NCBI GenBank assembly: GCA_050181465.1
Contig: JBFXDD010000015.1
Span: forward strand, 45,777-109,776
Length of the DNA: 64,000 nucleotides
Direction of reading: 5' to 3'
From: JACRLW01 sp050181465
Lineage (GTDB): Bacteria > Planctomycetota > UBA1135 > UBA2386
Below are positions 15,927 through 24,793 of the stretch, piece by piece. A program made the position numbers and the translations under genes. The notes under the pieces were generated by a model. The model was not told the DNA's origin. It did not search any database and saw only the letters and a program-made list of their open reading frames with translations. Every line of letters begins with the position of its first letter. Within the stretch, counting starts at the first letter, position 1.

Positions 15927-18900
15927 TCACCGCACCGTCACGGTGCGACGCGCGATCGACTCGCTCCCCTCGAAGACCTCGAGGGTGAGCTCGGCGCGGG
16001 GAGTCGTTCGAGGGACTGCGAACACCGCACTCCGCCGACTCGCTTGGTTGCGGGGCGGCAACTCGCGCCCCCCGAGCTCGCAGCGCAGATCGAACGATTC
16101 GAGTTCGAAGCCGCTGAGCACCAGAAACCCTCCCGCCGCGAGTTCGGTCGGCAACGGTGCGAGACTCGATCGATCGAGCACGCGCGAGATCAGCATCGCA
16201 ACGTCACTCGCCGTGATCGCGCCGTCGCGATCGGGATCGAGGGTCGGATCCACCCCGGTGGCACCCTGTTGACGGACGAGCCGACGAACGTCACGGACAT
16301 CGATCAGGCCATCGCCGTCCACGTCGGCGCGGAACTCGCGTTCGCGACCGCAGACGAACGGCGAACCCTGCGCGTCGCCGCTGAGCACGCCGACCCGGCG
16401 GCCGTCGTCGACCCGCCGCGCGGTGATGGCGAAGTCACCTTCCAGAGTGACGCCGAACTCGACGCCGTCGGTGCAAGTCGCGCTCGACTCGAGCAGAACG
16501 ATCAGCGCCAACGTCTCAGCAGGTTGGATTCGAAGGTTGGTCGCGAGCGTGACTCGCCCCGCCAGACCGGAGACAGCGGTTCTTGGGCTGATCTCGCGAT
16601 CACCCGCGCCGACCCGACCGTCATCGTCGACATCGTGCCAGAGCGAGACGCCCAGCAAGTCGGTCGCTGCATCACCGGTGCCCGCGATGATCAACTCGAC
16701 GGCAAGCACGTCGACCGCAGTCCCGGCGCGGTTGCGCGGGAAGAATCGAAACGCAACGGGTCGATCGCCTGGCGCGAACGTCGACGGCGTCAGCGTGGAT
16801 GCCGGATACGCGATCGCGAGGAACTCCTCGTTCACCCGCTGTGCGTCGATACGGACGAACATCGCATCGCTGCCGCCCGCGTTCGCGGACTGCAGCGCAT
16901 TCCCACTCACCGGCAGATCGCTGGACGCCGTCGAACCGATGGCGAGGAACTCCTCGCCGACGCCGATGGCGACGAGACCGCGCAGCGAGTCGCGTTCGGC
17001 TCCTCCCGCGTAGCTGACCGCAAAGGGCATCCCGAGCGTGGCGTCGAGATGCGCGACGAAGCCATCCTGAATTCCGCCGCCGAAGTTCGGTTGTGCCGCT
17101 TGTCCGCCGACCGGAAAGCCCTGGCCGCCGGTGAACCCGACGACCACCACGCCGCCGTCGCTCGTGAAGCTCACGCCCTCTGCCGCATCGTCGAGCGCGC
17201 CGCCGAGCAAAGTGGCGGCATGGAGTTCGGTCACGTCGGCGGACATGCGCGCGACGAAGGCGTCGTCGCCACCGAGCGTCGTTCGCTGGTACGCACCGGG
17301 AGTGGTCGGGAAGCCGGCCGGATCACCGCCGACTCGACCGACGCACACGAGTTCGCCGTCGGCGTCGAGCGCGAGATCGAGAATCTGCTCGTAGCCGTCC
17401 CCGCCGAGATAGGTGCACGCGATGACCGCGTCGAGCTCCGGCGACAAGCGCGCGACGAAGCCGTCCCAGAACCCGCGCAGATCCCGTTGGAAAGCGCCCG
17501 TGGATACCGGCAGCCCACTCGATGCCGAGAGCCCGCCGATCCAGATCGAGCCGTCCGCCGCGAGTGCGAGCCCGCCGACGAACTCTTGTGCAAAGCCGCC
17601 GAGGTAGGTCGATGCCAGGAGGCGAGTGCCGTCGGAACTCAGGCGCGAGACGAAGGCGTCGGGCAGGAAGAGGTTGCCCGAGCCGAAGACCGTCTGGTAC
17701 GAACCCGGCGTGGTCGGGAAGTCCGCGGCGGTGGTGTCGCCGGCCACGATCACGCTGCCGTCCCCATCGACTGCCAATCCCCGAACGAAGTCGTCCCCGA
17801 AACGCCCGAGGAAGGTCGACCAGCGCAGTTGCCGGCCATCGGGACTGAGCTTGGCCACGAAACCGTCGCCCACCTGCGTGAGCAAACCGCCGCCGGCCCA
17901 CAATCGTTGGTAGGCGTTCGTGCTGACCGGAAAGTCGATCGAGCCCGTCCAGCCGCCGACGACCAGGTCGCCGTCTGGAGCCAAGGCGATCGCTTCGATC
18001 TCTTCGGCTTCGCGACCGCCGAGATAGGTCGACCAACGCAGCGTCGAGCCGTCCGGCGACAGCCGCGACAGGAAGGCATCGCGTGCACCGGTCTGCCGGA
18101 ACACACCGGGCGTTGTGGGAAAATCGGGCGAGCCCGCCCAGCCGGCGATCACCAGATCGCCGTCCGGAAGCCGCAGCGTGGCCAAGGCCTCATCGTTGCC
18201 GCTGCCGCCGAGATAGGTCGCCCAGGTGAACCCGGGGTCGACGCAAACGGCTTCGTCCGCATCGACACCCGCGACACGGAAGCCGAACCGATCCTCGCCG
18301 CGCAACTCGACACGACTCTCGACGATGACCGAGTTCGCGCCGCGCAACGCGTAGGTGGTCGGTGCGCTCTGCTGAAGCACCGTGCTCCGGCCGTCCGGGA
18401 GGACCACCTCCACGCACAGCCGACCCGAGTCGTCGATCGAAAGTCGACGAGCCCCGCGCACGGTGATCGTGAAGTCGGCGAGTGAGGCGGCGACGCGCGC
18501 GTGTACGTCGTAGGCGAGATCGATCCGATCGCCGGCCGAAGACTGCGTCCGCACCACGACGTCGACGCCCTCTGCGACTTCGTGCAGACGCAGGTCCTGA
18601 GCCGGCGCGACCGCGCGCGCCGCGCCCGCAGCGAGGCGAAGAGTCGATGCGCATGCTGCACCCGGCACAACCGCGTCCGCCGAGCCTGGGAAGTCAAAGG
18701 CGACGACCGCACCCCGCCGCTCACCGCTCGCACGGGTCGCTTCACTCGGGGCCTCGGCGACCCCGAGATCGATACCGTCAGTCCGCACCCGCGCGAGGGC
18801 GCCAAGGCCCAGGGCGAGATAAGCGCCGTTGCGGTCCGGATCGTGGACGAATCCCGCAGCCTGCGATCCCGGCCAGTCGGCGAACCCCGCATCCAAGGTG

Positions 18901-18974
18901 GACGGCGACGATCGGGCGCAGGATGCCGCGATGACAAGGAGAGCAGCAGACCAATGAGGACACGAAGTGGGCAT
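15927..18974 (-). CDS. SBBP beta-propeller repeat lipoprotein with dockerin-like module
   Basis: 1015 residues. The N-terminus (LLVIAASC) looks like a lipoprotein signal with cysteine near 19. An N-terminal beta domain is followed by about seven SBBP-type repeats (about 250-700) built on units such as STYLGG, GLAVDGDGSVIVAG, DFPTTPGSYQ and DAFVSRLSSDG. After a further beta domain comes a dockerin-like pair of calcium loops (DVDGDGLIDVRDVRRLVRQ and DPDRDGAITASDVAMLISR, about 880-930), then a short C-terminal beta domain. SBBP proteins are extracellular with mostly unknown function; dockerins usually pair with cohesins, none of which is seen here. Probably surface-anchored (inference). Confidence 0.85.
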   Translation of the reverse strand: MPTSCPHWSAALLVIAASCARSSPSTLDAGFADWPGSQAAGFVHDPDRNGAYLALGLGALARVRTDGIDLGVAEAPSEATRASGERRGAVVAFDFPGSADAVVPGAACASTLRLAAGAARAVAPAQDLRLHEVAEGVDVVVRTQSSAGDRIDLAYDVHARVAASLADFTITVRGARRLSIDDSGRLCVEVVLPDGRSTVLQQSAPTTYALRGANSVIVESRVELRGEDRFGFRVAGVDADEAVCVDPGFTWATYLGGSGNDEALATLRLPDGDLVIAGWAGSPDFPTTPGVFRQTGARDAFLSRLSPDGSTLRWSTYLGGREAEEIEAIALAPDGDLVVGGWTGSIDFPVSTNAYQRLWAGGGLLTQVGDGFVAKLSPDGRQLRWSTFLGRFGDDFVRGLAVDGDGSVIVAGDTTAADFPTTPGSYQTVFGSGNLFLPDAFVSRLSSDGTRLLASTYLGGFAQEFVGGLALAADGSIWIGGLSASSGLPVSTGAFQRDLRGFWDGFVARLSPELDAVIACTYLGGDGYEQILDLALDADGELVCVGRVGGDPAGFPTTPGAYQRTTLGGDDAFVARMSADVTELHAATLLGGALDDAAEGVSFTSDGGVVVVGFTGGQGFPVGGQAAQPNFGGGIQDGFVAHLDATLGMPFAVSYAGGAERDSLRGLVAIGVGEEFLAIGSTASSDLPVSGNALQSANAGGSDAMFVRIDAQRVNEEFLAIAYPASTLTPSTFAPGDRPVAFRFFPRNRAGTAVDVLAVELIIAGTGDAATDLLGVSLWHDVDDDGRVGAGDREISPRTAVSGLAGRVTLATNLRIQPAETLALIVLLESSATCTDGVEFGVTLEGDFAITARRVDDGRRVGVLSGDAQGSPFVCGREREFRADVDGDGLIDVRDVRRLVRQQGATGVDPTLDPDRDGAITASDVAMLISRVLDRSSLAPLPTELAAGGFLVLSGFELESFDLRCELGGRELPPRNQASRRSAVFAVPRTTPRAELTLEVFEGSESIARRTVTVR

Positions 18975-19040
18975 GACGTTCGCGGCCAGGGTCTCGCCGC
19001 CGTGGCAGTCTACCCGGCTCCGGTCACGCCGTTACTCGAC

Positions 19041-20123
19041 TCACTCGCGCGCGCCGCCGAGACCCGACACGCTGGTGCCCTCGAGTCCGAGTGCCGCGAG
19101 CGCGTTCTTCTCCAGGCGTCGTTCGAAGCGCTTCAGCGTCCGGTGATCCTCGTCGGGCAACACGACCGACCCGCCGGCGATCCGACCATGGCCGCCGAAC
19201 GAACCCTCGCCGTCGAGTGCGGCACCGAGAATGTCGTAGGCGTCCCGCTTCAGTTCCGTGCGTAGCGAGACATAGTAGGTCTGCCCCACGAGCCCGCCGC
19301 ACAGAACGGTCTGCTTGCCTTCGAGCCGCAACAGGAGATCGGCGACCTCGGCGACCATCTCCGGAGTGCCGATGCGACCGAGCGAACACAGCACCAAGTC
19401 GCCGTAGATGCGCACGTTGTTCAACGCCTCGCGCAAGGTGCGGTAGTACTCGGTGGAGAGGTCAGGCTTGGTGATCTGCCGCAGGACCGCGCGGTCGACG
19501 CGCGGCGCCAGGTGTTCGTAGACGCGATGATCGAGCGCGCTCACGTCCCGGGTCAGGTCGGCGGTGTCGGTCAGAACACCGTAGAACAGCGCCGTCGCGA
19601 GCAGCCTGGGGATCTCGATGCCGGCATCGATGAGGTAGCCGGTGACGATCGAACTGGTCGCCCCCACAGCGAGCCGAACGTCATCGAACTGCGGCGGCTC
19701 GATGGCCAGCGCGGCGGTCGGCGGAACGTGGTGATCGACCACGATGTCGATGCGCCGCCCCGGCGGCAGATGGGTGTGGCCGAAGCCCGGTTGGGTATCC
19801 ACCAGTGCCAGGCAATCGAAGTCATCGACCGCGATGTCGACCTGCGGGATCATCTCGATCTGGCAGGCCTTCACCATCTCGCAATTCTCCGCGCGCATGA
19901 CCCGGCCGGAAAACGCGAACTTGGCCGGCATCCCGAGTCGGACACGGGCGAGGTGGAGCAGCCCGGCCGCGCTCGCGAGGGAATCCGGATCCGGATTGGC
20001 ATGGGTCAGCACCAACAACCGTCGGTGTCGGCCAAGCAGGCGGATCAGTTCGGCCGTCGATCGGCCGCCGCCCGCGGTCACTCCTTCGCGCTCAGACATC
20101 GCGCTGCGTAGGGAAGTTTGCAT
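19041..20123 (-). CDS. DHH/DHHA1-family phosphoesterase (NrnA-like)
   Basis: 360 residues; ATGs at 20123 and 20099 are both possible. N-terminal DHH domain with THANPDPDSLAS (metal ligands), LVDTQPG and VDHHVPP, then FYGVLTDTADLTR; C-terminal DHHA1 domain with SFGGHGRIAGGSV. This matches bacterial NrnA-type enzymes that degrade nanoRNA or 3'-phosphoadenosine 5'-phosphate, although the same family also includes cyclic-di-AMP phosphodiesterases. No separate sensory domain is present. It follows the TIM-barrel gene by 29 bp on the same strand, so they may be co-transcribed. Confidence 0.88.
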   Translation of the reverse strand: MQTSLRSAMSEREGVTAGGGRSTAELIRLLGRHRRLLVLTHANPDPDSLASAAGLLHLARVRLGMPAKFAFSGRVMRAENCEMVKACQIEMIPQVDIAVDDFDCLALVDTQPGFGHTHLPPGRRIDIVVDHHVPPTAALAIEPPQFDDVRLAVGATSSIVTGYLIDAGIEIPRLLATALFYGVLTDTADLTRDVSALDHRVYEHLAPRVDRAVLRQITKPDLSTEYYRTLREALNNVRIYGDLVLCSLGRIGTPEMVAEVADLLLRLEGKQTVLCGGLVGQTYYVSLRTELKRDAYDILGAALDGEGSFGGHGRIAGGSVVLPDEDHRTLKRFERRLEKNALAALGLEGTSVSGLGGARE

Positions 20124-20152
20124 TCGCTGGATCGGCTACGTGACACCCCCGC

Positions 20153-21061
20153 CTAGAGGCCGAACTTCCCGAGGAAGGCGGCCACGCCCGACAACTCGTT
20201 CGGTGGCACCGAAGGATCGAGTTCGAGGACCTGCGGAATCCGATCACTGACACCCCCTAGATAGGACGCGACCAGTGGATAGTCGACAAGCCCGGACCCC
20301 GGAGCCGCATAAAGTCGCTCGTTGTCCCAGTCCCCGAGCGTGATGCCGGACAGCCGCGAGCCGAATCGTTCGAGCCATTCCCCCTGCGGTTCGCCGAGGC
20401 GAGCCTCGCGACAGGCGGCGATGGCGACGTCGTGCCAGTAGCCAAGCCGCAAGCGGGGCAGGTCCTCGAAGACGAGTGCCAGAGCGGCGGGATTGCCCAG
20501 AGCATCGATCATTCGCCCCGGCTGCAGACAGAACCAGGCCTCGGGGAAGGTCTTGCCGAGGGTGTGCAACGTCCGGCAGGCCGCGTCCAAAGCCCGGGCC
20601 TCCCCCGCTCGGCGCCGCGCGACGAGGACCTCCGCGCGGGCTTGGTCCCAGGGCGGACTCGCGCGGGCGAGGTCGAGCGGCGGGTCGTCGCCGGTCAGCG
20701 GCACGGCACCCGGCTCGAACAGCACGCGGGCGAGGCCCAGGTCCGCGGCCTGCGCCAGTCCGGCGGCGATCGACTTCGCCGCGGCCTCCCGGTCACCGGC
20801 ATTGCGCGACCCTAAGCCTCGGTCGGCGCGATCGTCGGTCGCCGAGAGCGAGCACAGCCGCAACGCCGAGGCGAACCGAAACGGTAGGTCCGCGGCGGCC
20901 GAGCGAACCTGGGGCCAGTCGACCGGGCGTGGGGTCGGTCCGGGCAGGATCCCGGCGAAGCCCCTCTCGAGCGCCCAGATGCAAAGCCGGCGTGGGTCGT
21001 GCGGACCGTGGAGAGCAGCCCAGGCCGAGCCGAGAAATCGTCTTGGGTTCACGCGGAGCAC
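20153..21061 (-). CDS. Sugar phosphate isomerase/epimerase-like TIM-barrel protein
   Basis: 302 residues, apparently a TIM-barrel of the AP-endonuclease-2 / xylose-isomerase-like class. Visible pieces include a GFAGILPG strand, FRFASALRL, ARVLFEPGAVPLT, LALVFEDLPRLRLGYWHDVA and LSGITLGDWDN, which occupy the places of the usual metal-ligand strands (E, D/H, H, D). The canonical glutamates and histidines are only partly recognisable, so catalysis is uncertain. The first gene of a possible two-gene unit with the DHH phosphoesterase, divergent from the ppx gene across 79 bp. Confidence 0.65.
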   Translation of the reverse strand: MLRVNPRRFLGSAWAALHGPHDPRRLCIWALERGFAGILPGPTPRPVDWPQVRSAAADLPFRFASALRLCSLSATDDRADRGLGSRNAGDREAAAKSIAAGLAQAADLGLARVLFEPGAVPLTGDDPPLDLARASPPWDQARAEVLVARRRAGEARALDAACRTLHTLGKTFPEAWFCLQPGRMIDALGNPAALALVFEDLPRLRLGYWHDVAIAACREARLGEPQGEWLERFGSRLSGITLGDWDNERLYAAPGSGLVDYPLVASYLGGVSDRIPQVLELDPSVPPNELSGVAAFLGKFGL

Positions 21062-21140
21062 ATCGGCGACGGAGGGATCGGAATGGGGCTGGGCCCAGCG
21101 ACCGAGTTGATCGTCTCGCCAAAGCCGGGACGATCAAGCG

Positions 21141-22751
21141 GTGACCGCCAAAGAGCAGATCGCCCCGCAATCGAGCATGCCCGAATCCGTGCGCAGCCCG
21201 CGGCTCGGTGTCGTCGACATCGGCAGCAACGCGATGCGGACGATGGTGGCCGAGGTGGCGACCGGAGAAGGCACCGGCCTGCGCGTGATCGAAGCGCACC
21301 GTGAGCCGGTGCGGCTCGGCCGCGACGTCTTTCTCACCGGCCGAATCCCGGAAGCGAAGATCGTGGCCGTCACCGAGGTGGTGCAGCGTTTCGCGCGGCG
21401 CTGCCGCGAACTCGGCGTCGAGCGCATCGCCGCCATCGCCACGTCGGCGGTCCGCGATGCACGTAATCGCGAGGACCTGCTCGAACGGGTCGCCGCCGTC
21501 TGTGGCGTGACCATCGAGGTGATCTCCGGCAGCGAGGAAGCCTACCTCCTGACCCAGGCGGTGCGCAGTCGGGTCGATCTCCGACAGGGTCGCTCGATCT
21601 TGGTCGACCTCGGGGGCGGCAGCGTCGAGGTGAGTCTCGTCGAAGCCGGCGAGATCGTGCATGCCGAGTCGTACCGGCTCGGAGCCCTGCGCGTGCTGCA
21701 CGCGCTCGACGGCAGCGCGGCCGCGCAAGCATCGAAGTCATTCGTCGAGCTCGTCGAAGAATACGTGCGAGCACTCGAAGATCGCTTCCGCGATCACTTC
21801 GCCGGTGCTGCGGTGAGCCGATTCGTCGCGACCGGCGGCAACATCGACTCGATCGCCGACATCCTCGACCGCGAGCTCAAGACCCGCGTGATCGACGGCG
21901 TCACGGCGTGCAAGCTCGACGACGTGCGCAACCTGACTGCGCGAATGGCGGAGCTGAGCTTCGACGAGCGGTGCGCTCGCTTCGAACTGCGACCGGACCG
22001 CGCCGACACGATCCTGCAGGCGGCCGTCGTGTATTACCGAATCGGCCGGGTCGCCGGAGCGGACGAGGTGCTGGTGCCGCGAGTCGGCATGCGCGACGGC
22101 CTGCTTCAGGAGTTGCTGGCCGAAACGGTACGTCACTCGCACGGTCGCGAGCATCGCGAGTCCCTCCTGGCGACCTGCCGCGCTCTTGGGCGCCGGTATC
22201 ACGCCGATCTGCCGCACGCCGAGCACGTCCGCGAGTTCGCCAATGCGATCTTCGACGCGACGATGCCGCTGCACGGAAGCCCGGATTCGGATCGCATGCT
22301 GCTCGAGGCGGCAGCGCTGCTCCACGACATCGGCGCCTTCGTGAGCAACAGCGCGCATCACAAGCACACCTGGTACCTGGTTCGCGAGAGCGACATCCCG
22401 GGAATCGATGCCCAGGACAAGGAGCTCGTTGCGCTCATCGCTCGCTACCACCGGCGCGCCCATCCGACGCGCCGTCACTCGCACTTCGACGAGTTGACCG
22501 CAGCGGATCGCGACCGCGTACGGCGCCTCGCCGCCATCCTTCGCGTCGCCGACGCACTCGATCGAAGCCACTCGGCGAAAGTGGAATCGATCAGCGTTCG
22601 GGTCGATGAGCGCAGCCTCCGAATCACCCCTCGCCTCGCCGAAGACCGTCCGCGCGACCTCGCGCTCGAGCGACTCGGCCTCGCGGACAAGGCGGCGCTC
22701 TTCGTCGAAGTCTTCGACCGCGAGGTCGTTCTGTTGGAGCCGGTCTCATGA
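21141..22751 (+). CDS. Ppx/GppA exopolyphosphatase with C-terminal HD domain
   Basis: 536 residues from a GTG; an ATG at 21177 (MPESVRSPRLG) is equally plausible. N-terminal ASKHA-fold Ppx/GppA domain with VVDIGSNAMRTMVAEV, TSAVRDARN, EVISGSEEAYL and the LVDLGGGSVEVSLV phosphate loop; C-terminal HD-like region with LLHDIGAFV, HHKHTWYLV, ALIARYHRR and RLAAILRVADALDRSH. The family hydrolyses polyphosphate and/or pppGpp. Its stop overlaps the start of the CYTH-CHAD gene (ATGA). Pairing with a polyphosphate-associated CHAD protein favours a role in polyphosphate turnover over pppGpp (inference). Confidence 0.92.
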   Translation: MTAKEQIAPQSSMPESVRSPRLGVVDIGSNAMRTMVAEVATGEGTGLRVIEAHREPVRLGRDVFLTGRIPEAKIVAVTEVVQRFARRCRELGVERIAAIATSAVRDARNREDLLERVAAVCGVTIEVISGSEEAYLLTQAVRSRVDLRQGRSILVDLGGGSVEVSLVEAGEIVHAESYRLGALRVLHALDGSAAAQASKSFVELVEEYVRALEDRFRDHFAGAAVSRFVATGGNIDSIADILDRELKTRVIDGVTACKLDDVRNLTARMAELSFDERCARFELRPDRADTILQAAVVYYRIGRVAGADEVLVPRVGMRDGLLQELLAETVRHSHGREHRESLLATCRALGRRYHADLPHAEHVREFANAIFDATMPLHGSPDSDRMLLEAAALLHDIGAFVSNSAHHKHTWYLVRESDIPGIDAQDKELVALIARYHRRAHPTRRHSHFDELTAADRDRVRRLAAILRVADALDRSHSAKVESISVRVDERSLRITPRLAEDRPRDLALERLGLADKAALFVEVFDREVVLLEPVS

Positions 22752-24292
22752 CGCCCGCGCACTCGATCGAGCACGAGTTCAAACTGATCGGCGATCACGG
22801 GATCGAGAACGACGCAGTCCGTCGCGCCGCAGCTCGCTGCGGAATCGCTCTGCGCACTGCACGAACCCTTCGCCATGTCGACACCTACCTCGACACTCCC
22901 GACCTCACTCTGGCACGACGCGGACGCGGCCTGCGTTTACGAGAGCAGGGCCGCAGCCGTTCGCTCCAGCTCAAGCACGAGCTCGGCAACGACGCCGGTC
23001 TCCGCGAGCGAGAGGAGTACGCTGTACCGTGGGACGGCTCGTTGCCGCGGCGTGCCGCCGAACTCCCCACGGCGCTGCGATCGCGAATCGCCCCGCTGAT
23101 CGGCGATGAGTCCCTGCAACCGATCGCGATCTTGCGCACCCTGCGACGTCGTCTGATCGGCACGGCGAACGCGGATCGGGCGGAGATCGCGCTGGACGAT
23201 GTGGAGGTGTCCTCCCCCGACGGCAGCGTCGTCGGCACCTTCCACGAGTGCGAGATCGAACTCGCCGAGGGGCAGACTCCCGCACCGTGGGCGAAGCTCG
23301 CCCGCCGATTGCGCGATCACGGACTGCGGGATGCGGACGACAACAAGCTCACTCGATCCCTTGCGATGCTCGGGGTGGAGGCCCGCTGGCCCGCGTCCGA
23401 ACGCATCGAGGAAGACGTGCCGCTTCACGAAGCCGCCCGTCGATGTGTCGCCGCCAGCCTGCGACGGATGCAGGAAGCCGAAGTGGCGCTACACACGAAA
23501 GCCACCAAGAAGCACGTGCATGCCCTGCGCGTCGCGTGTCGCCGCGGTCGCGCGGCACTCTCGATATTCGAGGAAGTCCTGCCGAAGAAACTCGAGAGGC
23601 ATCTTCGTCGGATCTTCCGCGATACGGCCCACTCGCTCGATGGCCTTCGCGACCTCGATGTGGCAGTCGATGGCATGCGCGCACTCGCTGCGGAATTACC
23701 CGACGACCTGGCGAACACCGCCAAATCGCTGCGTCGCCGCCTCGCGAGCACGCGCACGAACGTGGTCGCCAAGGCCCTTTCGGAGTTGGACTCGCGCAAG
23801 CGCAGCAAGCGGATCACGCGATGCGCGGGCGCGCTCGCGACCCCGCGACTGCGACAGAACGAGCCGCTGCGCGAGCATGCCACCAAGGCGATCCTTCGAG
23901 CCGCAACCGCGGTGATCGAGCGTTCCCGCGGAGAGCTGGACGACGAGGCCCTCCATCGACTTCGCCTCGCCCAGAAGCGACTACGCTACTCCGCCGAGCA
24001 CCTCGGCGCGCTCTTCGGGCCGGACTTGTCGCGCTTCGTGGAGCGATTGGCACATCTCCAGGATCTCGGCGGCCGATATCGCGACGCGATCGCGGCGATC
24101 GAGAGATTCCGCGCCCTCTCCAAGGCGAACGGACTTCGATTGCGCACCTTCGCGATGACTCTCGGCGCCCTGATGGGTTGCGCACACCGCCACGCGATAG
24201 CGACGCGCGCCGAACTCGACACCGCGCTGCTCGACCTCGAGCGCGATGATCTTCTGGTGCTCCTCCGCGCGATCGTCGAGACCAGGCGCTGA
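22748..24292 (+). CDS. CYTH and CHAD domain protein
   Basis: 514 residues. The N-terminal CYTH domain (about 5-205) begins with SIEHEFKL, the ExExK signature, and has RHVDTYLDTPDLTL, RRGRGLRLREQG and charged strands lining a triphosphate tunnel. The CHAD domain (about 225-505) is helical with conserved histidines and many Lys/Arg (KATKKHVHALRVACRRGRA, LRLAQKRLRYSAE). CHAD binds inorganic polyphosphate and CYTH enzymes cleave triphosphate or short chains (family knowledge). Translational coupling to ppx supports a polyphosphate module. Length is typical for the fusion. Confidence 0.92.
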   Translation: MTPAHSIEHEFKLIGDHGIENDAVRRAAARCGIALRTARTLRHVDTYLDTPDLTLARRGRGLRLREQGRSRSLQLKHELGNDAGLREREEYAVPWDGSLPRRAAELPTALRSRIAPLIGDESLQPIAILRTLRRRLIGTANADRAEIALDDVEVSSPDGSVVGTFHECEIELAEGQTPAPWAKLARRLRDHGLRDADDNKLTRSLAMLGVEARWPASERIEEDVPLHEAARRCVAASLRRMQEAEVALHTKATKKHVHALRVACRRGRAALSIFEEVLPKKLERHLRRIFRDTAHSLDGLRDLDVAVDGMRALAAELPDDLANTAKSLRRRLASTRTNVVAKALSELDSRKRSKRITRCAGALATPRLRQNEPLREHATKAILRAATAVIERSRGELDDEALHRLRLAQKRLRYSAEHLGALFGPDLSRFVERLAHLQDLGGRYRDAIAAIERFRALSKANGLRLRTFAMTLGALMGCAHRHAIATRAELDTALLDLERDDLLVLLRAIVETRR

Positions 24293-24331
24293 GCTGCTGT
24301 CCTACCCATGACCCCCCGTTCCTGAACTGTC

Positions 24332-24793
24332 ATGATCCGAATCCAGAGGATCCTCGTGCCGACGGACTTCTCCGCGGCCTCGCGATGCGCGATTCCGTAC
24401 GCCCGCGATCTAGCACGCATGTTCGGTGCCGAGGTTGTCGTCGTGCACGTCCTCGAGTTGCCGCACTATCCCACTCTCTTCGAAGGCAGTGCGATGCTCG
24501 TGCCGCCGGTCGACGAGAGCCTCCGCCGGCAACTCGCAGCGCAGCTCGAGAAGCTGGTCGAGGAGGAACTACGCGCACACGGCACGAGCGCGAGGGCACT
24601 GATCCGCGACGGCGCGCCACGCCATGAGCTGCTCGCCGCCGCGCGGGAGGAACAGGCAGACCTCGTCGTGATCGCTACCCACGGCTACACCGGCCTTCGT
24701 CACGTCTTTCTCGGCAGCACGGCCGAGCAGGTCGTGCGCGAAGCTCCGTGCCCCGTGCTCACGGTGAGAGCGACCGACGGAGCCGCCCGTTGA
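24332..24793 (+). CDS. Universal stress protein (UspA family)
   Basis: 153 residues, one Usp domain. MIRIQRILVPTDFSAASRCAI at the start, a VVVVHVLELP strand, and the ATP-binding loop THGYTGLRHVFLGSTAEQVV near the end, whose G-x2-G-x9-(S/T) pattern is intact and suggests the ATP-binding subgroup. It starts 39 bp after the CYTH-CHAD stop and its own stop overlaps the next gene (TTGA), so it belongs to the same stress/polyphosphate unit. The ligand in vivo is not known. Confidence 0.93.
   Translation: MIRIQRILVPTDFSAASRCAIPYARDLARMFGAEVVVVHVLELPHYPTLFEGSAMLVPPVDESLRRQLAAQLEKLVEEELRAHGTSARALIRDGAPRHELLAAAREEQADLVVIATHGYTGLRHVFLGSTAEQVVREAPCPVLTVRATDGAAR

Noticed and set aside
16044..18485. Long plus-strand open frame antisense to the SBBP-dockerin gene
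   Set aside because: No signal peptide or motif; the composition mirrors high-GC antisense frames and the opposite strand carries clear SBBP repeats.
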